This document shows positions 22,621-30,593 of a stretch of 59,586 nucleotides of DNA, piece by piece. Location of the stretch: the NCBI RefSeq assembly GCF_008923365.1, contig NZ_WBMR01000037.1, positions 1 through 59,586 of the forward strand. The letters run 5' to 3'. The stretch comes from Actinomadura montaniterrae. Its GTDB lineage: Bacteria; Actinomycetota; Actinomycetes; Streptosporangiales; Streptosporangiaceae. A model generated the notes under the pieces. It did no database searches, was not told the origin of the DNA, and saw nothing but the letters and a program-made list of their open reading frames with translations. The translations under genes were made by a program, and so were the position numbers. Position 1 is the first letter of the stretch; each line of letters opens with the position of its first letter.

Positions 22621-22660
22621 TCGAACAAGAATGGACAGGGGGTGTTCAGGGGGGTCATCC
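22621..22660 (+). promoter_or_regulatory. Phased heptamer direct repeats, candidate SARP operator
   Basis: Four heptamers at exact 11-bp period in the divergent spacer: TCGAACA (22621), TGGACAG (22632), TGTTCAG (22643) and GTCATCC (22654). Each is separated by 4 bases, GGGG for the later spacers. SARP regulators are known to bind heptameric direct repeats with 11-bp phasing next to the -10 element; a weak GATAAG follows at 22667. It sits between the 2,3-dehydratase and the 3-ketoreductase. Binding by the SARP at 47763-48551 is inference. Confidence 0.5.
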
Positions 22661-22754
22661 GGGGGCGATAAGGCCATGTCAGGGGTAACGCGTCCGCACG
22701 GCGTGCCTAGCCTCGTCCTGAATCGATGAATTCGTCAAAAGGAGAGGCGTGCCG

Positions 22755-23786
22755 GTGAATTCGGGACCGTTGAGAATCGGCGTCCTCGGATGTGCGGACA
22801 TCGCCTGGCGGCGGGCCCTCCCCGCGCTGGCGGCCCACCCGGACGTCCGGCTGACCGCGATCGCCAGCCGGGACCCGGCCAAGGCGGCGCGCTTCGTCGA
22901 GCGGTTCGGCGGCGAGCCGGTGCACGGCTACGAGGCGCTGCTGGACCGCGCGGACGTCGACGCGGTGTACGTGCCGCTGCCCGTCCACCTGCACGCCGAG
23001 TGGGTCGGGCGGGCGCTGCGGTCCGGCCGCCACGTGCTGGCGGAGAAGCCGCTCACGGCGTCCGCGGTGGAGACCGAGGCGCTCGTCGCGCTCGCCGCCT
23101 CGCGCGGGCTGGCGCTGCTGGAGAACTTCATGTTCCTGTGCCACTCCCAGCACGCCCGGATCCGCGACCTGGTCGCGGAGGGCGTCATCGGGGAGCCGCG
23201 CACGCTCACCGCCGAGTTCGCGTTCCCGCCGTCGGCCGACGGCCGCAACCTCTACGATCCGGGCCTCGGCGGAGGCGCACTGGCGGAGGTCGGCGTCTAC
23301 CCGCTGCGCGCCGCGCTCCTGCACCTCGGGTCCGCCCTGGACGTGCTCGGCGTACACCTGCGGGTCGACGAGGCGCGCGGCGTGGACGTGGCGGGAGCGG
23401 CCCTGCTGGCCGACCCGTCCGGCCGCACCGCCCACCTGACCTGGGGCGTCGAGCACGCCTACCGGTCGCGGTACGCGCTGTGGGGGAGCGCGGGACGGGC
23501 CGAGCTGACCTGGGCCTTCACACCGTCGGCCGCGCACCGCCCGGTCGTGCGGATCGAGCGCCAGGACCACGTCGAGGAGCTGACGCTCCCCGCCGAGGAC
23601 CACTTCGCCAGCGCGGTCGGGTCCTTCGTCGACCGGGTCCGCGACGGCGTGCCCTCCGTCCTGGAGGGCGAGGCGGTGGTGGAGCAGGCGCGGCTGGTGG
23701 ACCGGGTGCGCCGGCACGCCGCCGACGCGGGCGGGCCGGTCAGACCAGCGGTTCCCACCAGTGCCGGTTCTCCCGGTACCAGCTGA
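22755..23786 (+). CDS. NDP-hexose 3-ketoreductase, Gfo/Idh/MocA family (cassette A)
   Basis: About 343 residues. The GTG at 22755 has AAAAGGAGAGG at proper spacing; the in-frame GTG at 22749 is too close to it. The N-terminal Rossmann motif reads GVLGCADIA and the family EKP motif is AEKPLT. It fits the reductases (as in oleandrose, olivose and mycarose pathways) that reduce the 3-keto group of the 2,3-dehydratase product to give a dTDP-4-keto-2,6-dideoxyhexose. It is divergent from its partner dehydratase, across the phased repeats. Its last 47 bases overlap the 3' end of the convergent rmlB gene, so the C-terminal tail is poor in family sequence. A paralogue lies at 53420-54424. Confidence 0.9.
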   Translation: MNSGPLRIGVLGCADIAWRRALPALAAHPDVRLTAIASRDPAKAARFVERFGGEPVHGYEALLDRADVDAVYVPLPVHLHAEWVGRALRSGRHVLAEKPLTASAVETEALVALAASRGLALLENFMFLCHSQHARIRDLVAEGVIGEPRTLTAEFAFPPSADGRNLYDPGLGGGALAEVGVYPLRAALLHLGSALDVLGVHLRVDEARGVDVAGAALLADPSGRTAHLTWGVEHAYRSRYALWGSAGRAELTWAFTPSAAHRPVVRIERQDHVEELTLPAEDHFASAVGSFVDRVRDGVPSVLEGEAVVEQARLVDRVRRHAADAGGPVRPAVPTSAGSPGTS

Positions 23787-24705
23787 CGGTCGCGGCCAGC
23801 CCCTCGGGGAAGGGGGTCTGCGGCTCGTAGCCCAGCTCCGCGCGGATCCTGGTGTCGTCGACCGCGTACCGCCGGTCGTGGCCCTTGCGGTCGGGGACGC
23901 GCTCGACCCTGTCCCAGCCCGTTCCGGTCGCCTCGAGGAGGAGGCCGGTGAGCTCCCGGTTCGTCAGGGACGTCCCGCCTCCGATGTTGTAGACCTCGCC
24001 CGGCGCCCCCTTGGTGCGCACCAGCTCCAGGGCGCGCGCGTGGTCGTCCACGTGCAGCCAGTCCCGCACGTTCAGCCCGTCGCCGTACAGCGGGACGCGC
24101 CGCCCGTCCAGCAGCCGTGTCACGAACAGCGGGATGATCTTCTCCGGGTGGTGGTACGGGCCGTAGTTGTTGGAGCAGCGCGTCACCCGCACGTCCAGGC
24201 CGTGGGTGCGGTGGTAGGACAGCGCGAGCAGGTCGGCGGCGGCCTTGGACGCCGCGTAGGGCGAGTTGGGGCTGAGCGGCGCGGTCTCCGGCGTCGCACC
24301 CGCGTCCACCGACCCGTACACCTCGTCGGTGGACACGTGCACGAACGTCCGGAGGCCCGAGCCGAGCGCCGCGTCCAGCAGCGTGCCCGTCCCGAGGACG
24401 TTGGTGCGCACGAACGCCCCGGCCGCCGCGATCGACCGGTCCACGTGGGACTCGGCCGCGAAGTGCACGACCTCGTCGTGCTGGGCGACCAGCCGGGCCG
24501 CGAGCTCGGCGTCGCAGATGTCGCCGTGTACGAACCGGAAGGCGGGGTGGTCCTCGACGGCGGCCAGGTTGGCGCGGTTGCCCGCGTAGGTGAGCGCGTC
24601 CAGCACGGTGACGGCCACGTCCCCCGGGCCGGCGGGACCGAGGAGGCGCCGGACGTAGTGCGACCCGATGAAGCCGGCGCCGCCGGTGACCAGGATCCTC
24701 GTCAT
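23740..24705 (-). CDS. rmlB: dTDP-glucose 4,6-dehydratase (cassette A)
   Basis: About 321 residues; the ATG overlaps the rmlA stop (ATGA), so the two are co-translated. Extended SDR features are clear: TGGAGFIGSH nucleotide-binding motif, STDEVYG with the catalytic Thr-Asp-Glu, YAASK (Tyr and Lys), and SNNYGPY with HPEKIIP downstream. It converts dTDP-D-glucose into dTDP-4-keto-6-deoxy-D-glucose, the branch point for all deoxysugars of this cluster. It is short by about ten residues compared with enterobacterial RmlB, normal for antibiotic-cluster enzymes. A second copy is at 50149-51132. Confidence 0.96.
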   Translation of the reverse strand: MTRILVTGGAGFIGSHYVRRLLGPAGPGDVAVTVLDALTYAGNRANLAAVEDHPAFRFVHGDICDAELAARLVAQHDEVVHFAAESHVDRSIAAAGAFVRTNVLGTGTLLDAALGSGLRTFVHVSTDEVYGSVDAGATPETAPLSPNSPYAASKAAADLLALSYHRTHGLDVRVTRCSNNYGPYHHPEKIIPLFVTRLLDGRRVPLYGDGLNVRDWLHVDDHARALELVRTKGAPGEVYNIGGGTSLTNRELTGLLLEATGTGWDRVERVPDRKGHDRRYAVDDTRIRAELGYEPQTPFPEGLAATVSWYRENRHWWEPLV

Positions 24706-25766
24706 GCGATCCGCACCCGGCTGTAGTCGCCCAGGACGAGGCGGTGGGCGGCGCGTGTGCGCGCGGCGGGGGTGACCTCGACGGCCCGGCCCACCAGGGA
24801 CGCCTCGATGGGCCGCACGCCCTGGATGGTGGACCCGTCCAGCACGATGGAGTACTCGATCTCGCTGTCCTCGACGCGGACGCCGTCGCCGATGGAGGTG
24901 AACGGGCCGATGTAGGAGTCCACGATCCGGGCGCCGGTGCCGATGATCGCCGGGCCGACGATGCGGGTCCCCTTCACGATCGCGCCGGAGGCGATGCGCA
25001 CCCGTCCGATGATCTCGGTGGCGCCGTCGACCTCGCCCTCGACGCCGTGCTCCAGCCCCTCCAGGACGGTGCGGTTGGCCTCCAGCATGTCGTCGACGTT
25101 CCCGGTGTCCTTCCAGTACCCCGTGATGACCGTCGACCGCACGTCCAGGCCCGCGTCCAGCAGCCACTGGACGGCGTCGCTGATCTCCAGCTCGCCCCGC
25201 GCGGACGGCGCGATCGCGCGGACGGCGCGGTGGATCGCCGGGCCGAACAGGTACACCCCGACGAGCGCCAGGTCGCTCTTCGGGCGCTGCGGCTTCTCCT
25301 CGATGCCGACGATCCGCCCGTCCGGCCCGAGCTCGGCGACGCCGAAGCGGCCCGGGTCGGGCACCTCGGTGAGCAGCAGCCGGGCGTCGGCCGGGTTCGC
25401 GCGGAACCCGGCGACGATGTCGGCGATGCCGCCGACGATGAAGTTGTCGCCGAGGAAGAGCAGGAAGTCCTCGCCGCCGAGGAAGTCGCGCGCGATGAGG
25501 ACCCCGTGCGCCAGGCCGAGCGGCGCCTCCTGCCGCAGGTAGGTGACGCGCAGGCCGAAGCGCGAGCCGTCGCCGACCGCCCGCCGGATCTCGGCTTCCG
25601 TCTCGCCGACGACGATGCCGACCTCGGTGATCCCGGCTTCGGCGATGGCCTCCAGCCCGTAGAAGAGGACCGGCTTGTTCCCGACGGGCACCAGCTGTTT
25701 CGCGGACGTGTGCGTGATGGGGCGCAGCCGTGTTCCGGACCCGCCCGAGAGGACCAGGGCTTTCAT
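24702..25766 (-). CDS. rmlA: Glucose-1-phosphate thymidylyltransferase, long StrD-like form (cassette A)
   Basis: About 354 residues from the ATG at 25766 (MKALVLSGGSGTRLRP, as in the family). An in-frame ATG three codons upstream (25775) is also possible, and neither has a strong ribosome site. The N-terminal nucleotidyltransferase domain is followed by a C-terminal left-handed beta-helix with hexapeptide-like repeats (GPAIIGTGARIVD), characteristic of the longer StrD type. It makes dTDP-glucose from glucose-1-phosphate and dTTP. It is first in the rmlA-rmlB operon, transcribed divergently from the hydroquinone reductase-like gene. Confidence 0.95.
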   Translation of the reverse strand: MKALVLSGGSGTRLRPITHTSAKQLVPVGNKPVLFYGLEAIAEAGITEVGIVVGETEAEIRRAVGDGSRFGLRVTYLRQEAPLGLAHGVLIARDFLGGEDFLLFLGDNFIVGGIADIVAGFRANPADARLLLTEVPDPGRFGVAELGPDGRIVGIEEKPQRPKSDLALVGVYLFGPAIHRAVRAIAPSARGELEISDAVQWLLDAGLDVRSTVITGYWKDTGNVDDMLEANRTVLEGLEHGVEGEVDGATEIIGRVRIASGAIVKGTRIVGPAIIGTGARIVDSYIGPFTSIGDGVRVEDSEIEYSIVLDGSTIQGVRPIEASLVGRAVEVTPAARTRAAHRLVLGDYSRVRIA

Positions 25767-25943
25767 GGTGCCCATCGTCGGGGGAGGCTCCGGTGCCCCG
25801 GCCCCTGACGTCCGCCCCGGAACCCCTAGACGGCCGGGCGGATTCCCCATTTAAACGGTAGGGACAATTGACTCCAGGTTCGGGCCGGTGATTCGCTGCG
25901 ACTGCTCCCGTTCCTCCCCCTCGACCCCTTGGAGGCCCGTCCG

Positions 25944-26933
25944 ATGACCGCGACGACCGGTGGTGCCGTGTACGCCGACCCTGTGGACCTGGACAAGCAC
26001 GGTGTCTACGGGGCGACCGCGCTGAAGGTGGAGAACGGCGGCTGGAACCGGCCGCGCTACCCGTTCCAGGGGCGCATCACCGCCGACGGCTCCAGCGGGT
26101 ACAAGGCCGAGCCGGGGCGCTACCACCTGTACGTCTCGCACCGCTGCCCGTGGGCGCACCGCACCGCGATCGTCCGGATCCTGAAGGGGCTGCAGGACGT
26201 CGTGTCGCTCTCTTACGTCGACGACGAGCGCGACGGGCGGGGCTGGGCGTTCCGGGAGAAGCGCGGCGCCGACCCGGTCAACGGCTTCCGGTTCCTGCGC
26301 GAGGCCTACGAGGCGACCGAGCCCGGCTACGAGGGACACGTGTCGGTGCCAGTCCTGTGGGACCGCGAGACGGGCCGGATCGTCAGCAACAACTTCTTCG
26401 ACATCACCATCGACCTCGGCACCCAGTTCGAGGCGTACGGCGACCCCGGCGTCCACCTGTACCCGGAGGAGTTGCGCGGCGACATCGACGAGCTGAACGA
26501 GTACATCTACGTCAACTTCAACGACGGCAACTACCGCGTCGCCGGCGCCGCCTCCGACGAGGCCTACGCCGACCTGCGCGGCCGCGTGATCTCCGCGCTG
26601 GACCGGCTGGACGAGCGGCTCGCCACCCGCCGCTTCCTGTTCGGCGACACCGTCACCGAGTCCGACGTGCGCTTCTGGGTGACGCTGGCGCGCTTCGACC
26701 TCACCTACAACCCCTTCGCCAAGATCAGCGAACGGCGGCTGGTGGACTTCCCGAACCTGTGGCCCTACGCCCGCGACCTCTACACGCTTCCCGCCTTCCG
26801 CGACACCACCGACTTCAGCGCCTTCACCCACCTCGGCCCCCCGTTCCTGGACCCGGCGGTCACCCGCATCGACGTCGAACCCCACCGGGCCGACTGGGAC
26901 GAACCGCAGGACCGCCACCGCCTCACCGCCTGA
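25944..26933 (+). CDS. Glutathionyl-hydroquinone reductase-like protein (Xi-class GST, YqjG/ECM4 family)
   Basis: About 329 residues; the ATG at 25944 follows GGAGG by 8 bases. The catalytic Cys motif RCPWAHR is present, followed by the family's thioredoxin-like and helical GST domains (SNNFFDITIDLG, DTVTESDVRFWVTLARFD). Family members remove a thiol adduct from glutathionylated hydroquinones and regenerate the free hydroquinone. Actinomycetes generally use mycothiol rather than glutathione, so the natural substrate here may be a mycothiol or Cys conjugate of a (naphtho)quinone. Its position inside a quinone-type antibiotic cluster suggests self-protection or product repair, which is inference. 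The glycosyltransferase starts 51 bases downstream, so they are probably co-transcribed. Confidence 0.88.
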   Translation: MTATTGGAVYADPVDLDKHGVYGATALKVENGGWNRPRYPFQGRITADGSSGYKAEPGRYHLYVSHRCPWAHRTAIVRILKGLQDVVSLSYVDDERDGRGWAFREKRGADPVNGFRFLREAYEATEPGYEGHVSVPVLWDRETGRIVSNNFFDITIDLGTQFEAYGDPGVHLYPEELRGDIDELNEYIYVNFNDGNYRVAGAASDEAYADLRGRVISALDRLDERLATRRFLFGDTVTESDVRFWVTLARFDLTYNPFAKISERRLVDFPNLWPYARDLYTLPAFRDTTDFSAFTHLGPPFLDPAVTRIDVEPHRADWDEPQDRHRLTA

Positions 26934-26984
26934 GCGGCGCGGAACGGACCCGACACCCCCGACGGGCGAAGGGAGGAGCCGCGA

Positions 26985-28295
26985 GTGCGGGTCATGTTCA
27001 CCGTGTCCTCACAGGCGACCCACTACTCCGCGATGGTCCCTCTCGGCTGGGCGCTGCAGGCGGCGGGCCACGAGGTACGGGTCCTGTGCACGCCCGACCA
27101 GACGGCGGCGGTCGGCCGGACGGGTCTGCTCCCGGTGCCCGTGCTCGACGGTATGAAGGTCATCACCCGGCTCCGGTTGCAGGCCCACAGGGAGGCCGTC
27201 GAAGGGAAGCGGCCCTACCCGTGGCCGCCCCCGCACCCCCTCACCGGGGAACCCCTGAGGGATCTCGCCGACTTCGACGCCGCCGGCTTCCAGGACGACA
27301 TCGCCCCCGTCCTGGCGGAGCGGGCCGCGCGCGGCTTCGACGCGGCCGTCGCGTTCGCCCGCGCATGGCGGCCCGACCTGGTCCTGCACGATCCGGGCAG
27401 CCTGGAAGGGCTGCTGGCGGCCCGCGTCACGGGCGTGCCGGCGGCGCTGTGCCTGTGGGGCCCGGTCGGCACCCGCGAACCCGAGCACATGCGGATCGTC
27501 CCGACCGACCACAGCGGGTCCTTCCCGCGCCACGGCCAGGGCGAGTTCGACCTGGACATGATCGAGCGCGTCCTGGACCCCTGCCCGCCGCCGCTGGCGC
27601 CGCCGACCACGGCCGAGCGCGTGCGCTTCGGCTACGTCCCCTTCAACGGGACCGCGCCGGTCCCGGCGTGGGCGCTCGAGCCGCCCGCGCCCGGCCGCCC
27701 GCGCGTCTGCGTGACGTGGTCGACGGCGCTGACCTCGACCGCCGGACCCGGCTCCTACCTGCTCCCGGCCATCCTCCGGGCGGTGGACGGCCTCGGCTGC
27801 GACGTGATCGTCCTGGCCACCGCCGCGGACGCGGCCGCCCTCGGCCCGGTGCCCGGCGGCGTCCGCGTCGCCGAGAACGCGCCCCTGCGGGCCGTCCTGC
27901 CGGGCGCTTCCGCAGTGATCCATCACGGCGGAAGCGGGAGCGCCATGACCGCGCTGTGGGCGGGCGTCCCCCAGCTGACCACCACGTTCGCTTCCGAGCA
28001 GGCGGCCACCGGCAGCCGCATCGCAGCCGCCGGCGCGGGCCGCCACCTGCCCGGCCACGAGGCCGGCCCGCACGCGGTGCGGGAGGCCCTCCACGACCTC
28101 CTCACCGACACCGCCTATCGCGACGCCGCCGCAGGACTTCGCGAGGAGATGCTGGCCCAGCCGACACCGGCCCAATGCGTCGGCACCCTGGAGCACATCG
28201 CGGCACTCGGTGTCGTGCCCGGTGCGTGTCAGGCGGGCACGGGCGGGGCACCGCCGCCGGGGACCGTGCTGAGCAGCCGGTCCCATTCGGGATAG
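26985..28295 (+). CDS. GT1-family (MGT-type) glycosyltransferase 1
   Basis: About 436 residues from a GTG preceded by GGGAGGAG. The N-terminal acceptor domain has the family pattern (MVPLGWALQAAGHEV), and the C-terminal donor domain carries the HHGGSGS nucleotide-sugar motif near residue 309. It should transfer a dTDP-deoxysugar to the aglycone or a sugar chain in the cytosol. No P450-like helper of the DesVIII type is adjacent. The last 67 bases overlap the convergent Dabb gene, so the C-terminal tail beyond about residue 410 looks unlike the family. It is one of four glycosyltransferases in the window. Confidence 0.9.
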   Translation: MRVMFTVSSQATHYSAMVPLGWALQAAGHEVRVLCTPDQTAAVGRTGLLPVPVLDGMKVITRLRLQAHREAVEGKRPYPWPPPHPLTGEPLRDLADFDAAGFQDDIAPVLAERAARGFDAAVAFARAWRPDLVLHDPGSLEGLLAARVTGVPAALCLWGPVGTREPEHMRIVPTDHSGSFPRHGQGEFDLDMIERVLDPCPPPLAPPTTAERVRFGYVPFNGTAPVPAWALEPPAPGRPRVCVTWSTALTSTAGPGSYLLPAILRAVDGLGCDVIVLATAADAAALGPVPGGVRVAENAPLRAVLPGASAVIHHGGSGSAMTALWAGVPQLTTTFASEQAATGSRIAAAGAGRHLPGHEAGPHAVREALHDLLTDTAYRDAAAGLREEMLAQPTPAQCVGTLEHIAALGVVPGACQAGTGGAPPPGTVLSSRSHSG

Positions 28296-28639
28296 GTCGC
28301 CAGCTTCTTCCGGTGCATCGCGACGATCCGGTCGTCCAGGTCCGGGTCGGCGTCGTCCGACAGCCGGACCTGCGTGAGCCGCGACAGGTGCGGCAGGATC
28401 TCGAAGTCGCCTTCGAGATGAACCGGGTCGTACATGTAGCGGTCGAGCGCGTCGAGGTCGTCCAGCGCGACGCAGTATCCGTGCGTATAGCCCTCCGCGG
28501 GGTCGCCCAAGTCCGCTCCGACGAACGAGAACGACGTCGACTCCACCTGCGACGTGCGCCTCATCGCCGCCAGCACGGACTCCTTCCGCTCGGGCGTGGT
28601 GCCCGCCTTGAAGCTGAAACGCAGCATCAGAACGATCAT
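28229..28639 (-). CDS. Dabb (stress-responsive A/B barrel) domain protein
   Basis: About 136 residues from the ATG at 28639 with GGGGAGAG upstream. The sequence MIVLMLRFSFKAGT, then GYTHGYCVALDDLDALDRYM, follows the Dabb ferredoxin-like pattern (one barrel domain plus a C-terminal tail). Dabb proteins are small dimers; some act as polyketide cyclases or decarboxylases, but many have no known function. It is divergent from an AraC regulator across a 113-bp spacer, so regulation by that protein is likely. A link to the polyketide is only possible, not shown. Confidence 0.75.
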   Translation of the reverse strand: MIVLMLRFSFKAGTTPERKESVLAAMRRTSQVESTSFSFVGADLGDPAEGYTHGYCVALDDLDALDRYMYDPVHLEGDFEILPHLSRLTQVRLSDDADPDLDDRIVAMHRKKLATYPEWDRLLSTVPGGGAPPVPA

Positions 28640-28752
28640 TCCGTCTCTCCCCTCAATGATGACGATCACGACCGTAGGACGACGGAGCGAGACGGCCAAT
28701 GCGCCACGGTCTCGCTTTCATACGTGATCGTCTTTCCGGCTAGCCTCGGCGT

Positions 28753-29655
28753 GTGGACGTGCTCAGCGACGTGATCGCCGTCATGCGCACCGGAGAGCCC
28801 CGTTCCGCCCGCGTGGAACGGCACGCCCCCTGGGGGCAGCGGTTCCGGCTGCCGCCCGGAACCGCCGGCTTCGAAGTCGTGCTCGCCGGCTCCTACTGGC
28901 TGGTCCCACCGGACGCCGACCCGATCGCCCTCGGCACCGGCGACGTGCTGTTCCTCCCGCACGGAGGCGAGTACGGCCTGACCGACGCCCCGACCACGCG
29001 GTTCCTCGACCTTCCGTCCCACGCTCAGGAGCCCACCGATGGGGATGCCTCCGTCCGGCCGAGCGCGGTGGTGCTGTGCGGCGCCTACCGGCTCGACGCC
29101 GACCGCGGGCACCCGCTGCTGGACGAACTGCCCGGCGTCGTCCACATCCCCGCCGGCGTCGGCCGCCACACCCGCCTCCGCGCCGCGGTCGACCTGCTCG
29201 GCGCCGAACTGCAGGAGCCCCGCCCGGGCACTGCCGCGGTGGTGCCCTCGCTTCTGGACACGCTGCTCGTCTACGTCCTGCGCACCTGGCTCGACGAGCA
29301 GCCGGCATGCGGCGGGACCACCGGATGGGCCGCAGCCCTGGCCGACCCGGCGGTGAGCGCGGCTCTCGACGCGATCCACGACGACCCCGCCCGGCCATGG
29401 ACCGTCGCGGAACTGGCCGCCCGCGCGGGGCTGTCACGGGCGGCGTTCGCGCGGCGGTTCGCCTCGCTCGTCGGTCGCCCGCCGCTGGCGTACCTGACCT
29501 GGTGGCGCCTGACCGTGGCGGCCCGGCTGCTCCGCGACTCCGACGCACCTCTCGCCGCGGTCGCCGAACGCGTCGGCTACGGCTCCGAATACGCCTTCGC
29601 GAACGCCTTCAAACGCGCGTTCACCATCGCCCCCGGCCACTACCGCCGAAAATAA
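28753..29655 (+). CDS. AraC family transcriptional regulator
   Basis: 300 residues. The GTG at 28753 gives the usual MDVLSDVI-type start. The N-terminal half matches the cupin_6 ligand-binding domain (MRTGEPRSARV, GTGDVLFLPHG), and the C-terminal third is a double HTH (LAARAGLSRAAFARRF, VGYGSEYAFANAFKRAF). A TAGCCT at 28741-28746 suggests a leaderless transcript. Proteins of this shape often control a neighbouring detoxification or hydrolase gene; here the divergent Dabb gene is the obvious target. No link to the biosynthetic pathway is visible. Confidence 0.9.
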   Translation: MDVLSDVIAVMRTGEPRSARVERHAPWGQRFRLPPGTAGFEVVLAGSYWLVPPDADPIALGTGDVLFLPHGGEYGLTDAPTTRFLDLPSHAQEPTDGDASVRPSAVVLCGAYRLDADRGHPLLDELPGVVHIPAGVGRHTRLRAAVDLLGAELQEPRPGTAAVVPSLLDTLLVYVLRTWLDEQPACGGTTGWAAALADPAVSAALDAIHDDPARPWTVAELAARAGLSRAAFARRFASLVGRPPLAYLTWWRLTVAARLLRDSDAPLAAVAERVGYGSEYAFANAFKRAFTIAPGHYRRK

Positions 29656-29887
29656 CGATAGGAGCGGCGGTTCGCCGACGTCACGCGATAAAACAGACCG
29701 CACTCTCATTGTGGGGCCCAGCCGTTTCCCAACTCGCCGGGGAGCGGCCATTTTCGTGCCCTCGCGTGCTCCAGGCCTGGTGATCTTCAAATGCGTGCGT
29801 GGCCGGGTGGTGACAGCGGTCTGGCTGCGTGGAGTGGGTACGCCCTACGGTACGTCGCATCAGCACTTCCCCGCACGAGGAGATCGC

Positions 29888-30460
29888 ATGGCTGACGAGC
29901 CCCTGCGCGCCGACATCCAATCCGCCGCCGACCGCATGGACAACAAGCTCGGCGCCAAACGCGAGATCCGCAAGCTGGTCGAGTACCTGTGGCAGGGCGA
30001 GACCGTACGCCACATGGTGTCCGGCACCTACGGCGGCGGCACCGGCCTGGTCGTCCTCACGGACCGGCGGCTGCTGTTCGTCAAGGACGGATGGGTGTCG
30101 AAGACCACCGAGGACTTCCCCCTCGACAAGATCTCGTCCGTGCAGTGGTCGAGCGGGCCGCTGACGGGGAAGATGACCGTCTTCGCGTCCGGCAACAAGG
30201 CCGAGATCATCAACGTCGGCAAGCAGGGTGGGAAGGTCATCGCCGACACGATCCGCGAGCGCCTCGCGTCCGGGCCCGCCTACCCGCCGACCGCGCCCGT
30301 CCAGCAGGCGCCGGCGGCGCCTGCTCCCGCGCAGCCGCAGCAGATGACGCAGGACGAGGCGTTCGCCGCTCTTCGCCAGCTCGGCGAACTCCGCGATGCC
30401 GGCATCGTCACGCCGGAGGAGTTCGAGGCGAAGAAGAAGGAACTCCTCAACCGGATCTGA
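29888..30460 (+). CDS. PH-domain protein with C-terminal SHOCT motif
   Basis: About 190 residues from the ATG at 29888 (GAGGAGA upstream). Residues about 10-115 form a bacterial PH-like domain (LVVLTDRRLLFVKDGW, FPLDKISSVQW). A Pro/Ala/Gln-rich linker follows, then a SHOCT motif (LRQLGELRDAGIVTPEEFEAKKKELL). This is a common actinomycete protein of unknown cellular role, possibly membrane or protein association. It has no signal peptide and no evident link to the antibiotic genes. Confidence 0.85.
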   Translation: MADEPLRADIQSAADRMDNKLGAKREIRKLVEYLWQGETVRHMVSGTYGGGTGLVVLTDRRLLFVKDGWVSKTTEDFPLDKISSVQWSSGPLTGKMTVFASGNKAEIINVGKQGGKVIADTIRERLASGPAYPPTAPVQQAPAAPAPAQPQQMTQDEAFAALRQLGELRDAGIVTPEEFEAKKKELLNRI

Positions 30461-30593
30461 GAAGCCCCGCACCGCCCTTTGCCTGCCGAAATCCACGTCC
30501 GTACAGGTGAGAGGCGTAGGACGTGGCGGGCTCCGACGGCATCGACGCCCTCATCCGGCGGGCGCTTGAGCAACGGAAACTGCCTTTGAGGGA

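Noticed and set aside
22621..22674. G-rich runs in this spacer as a G-quadruplex
   Set aside because: The 11-bp phasing of heptamers explains the GGGG spacing better; a quadruplex cannot be excluded but has no added support.
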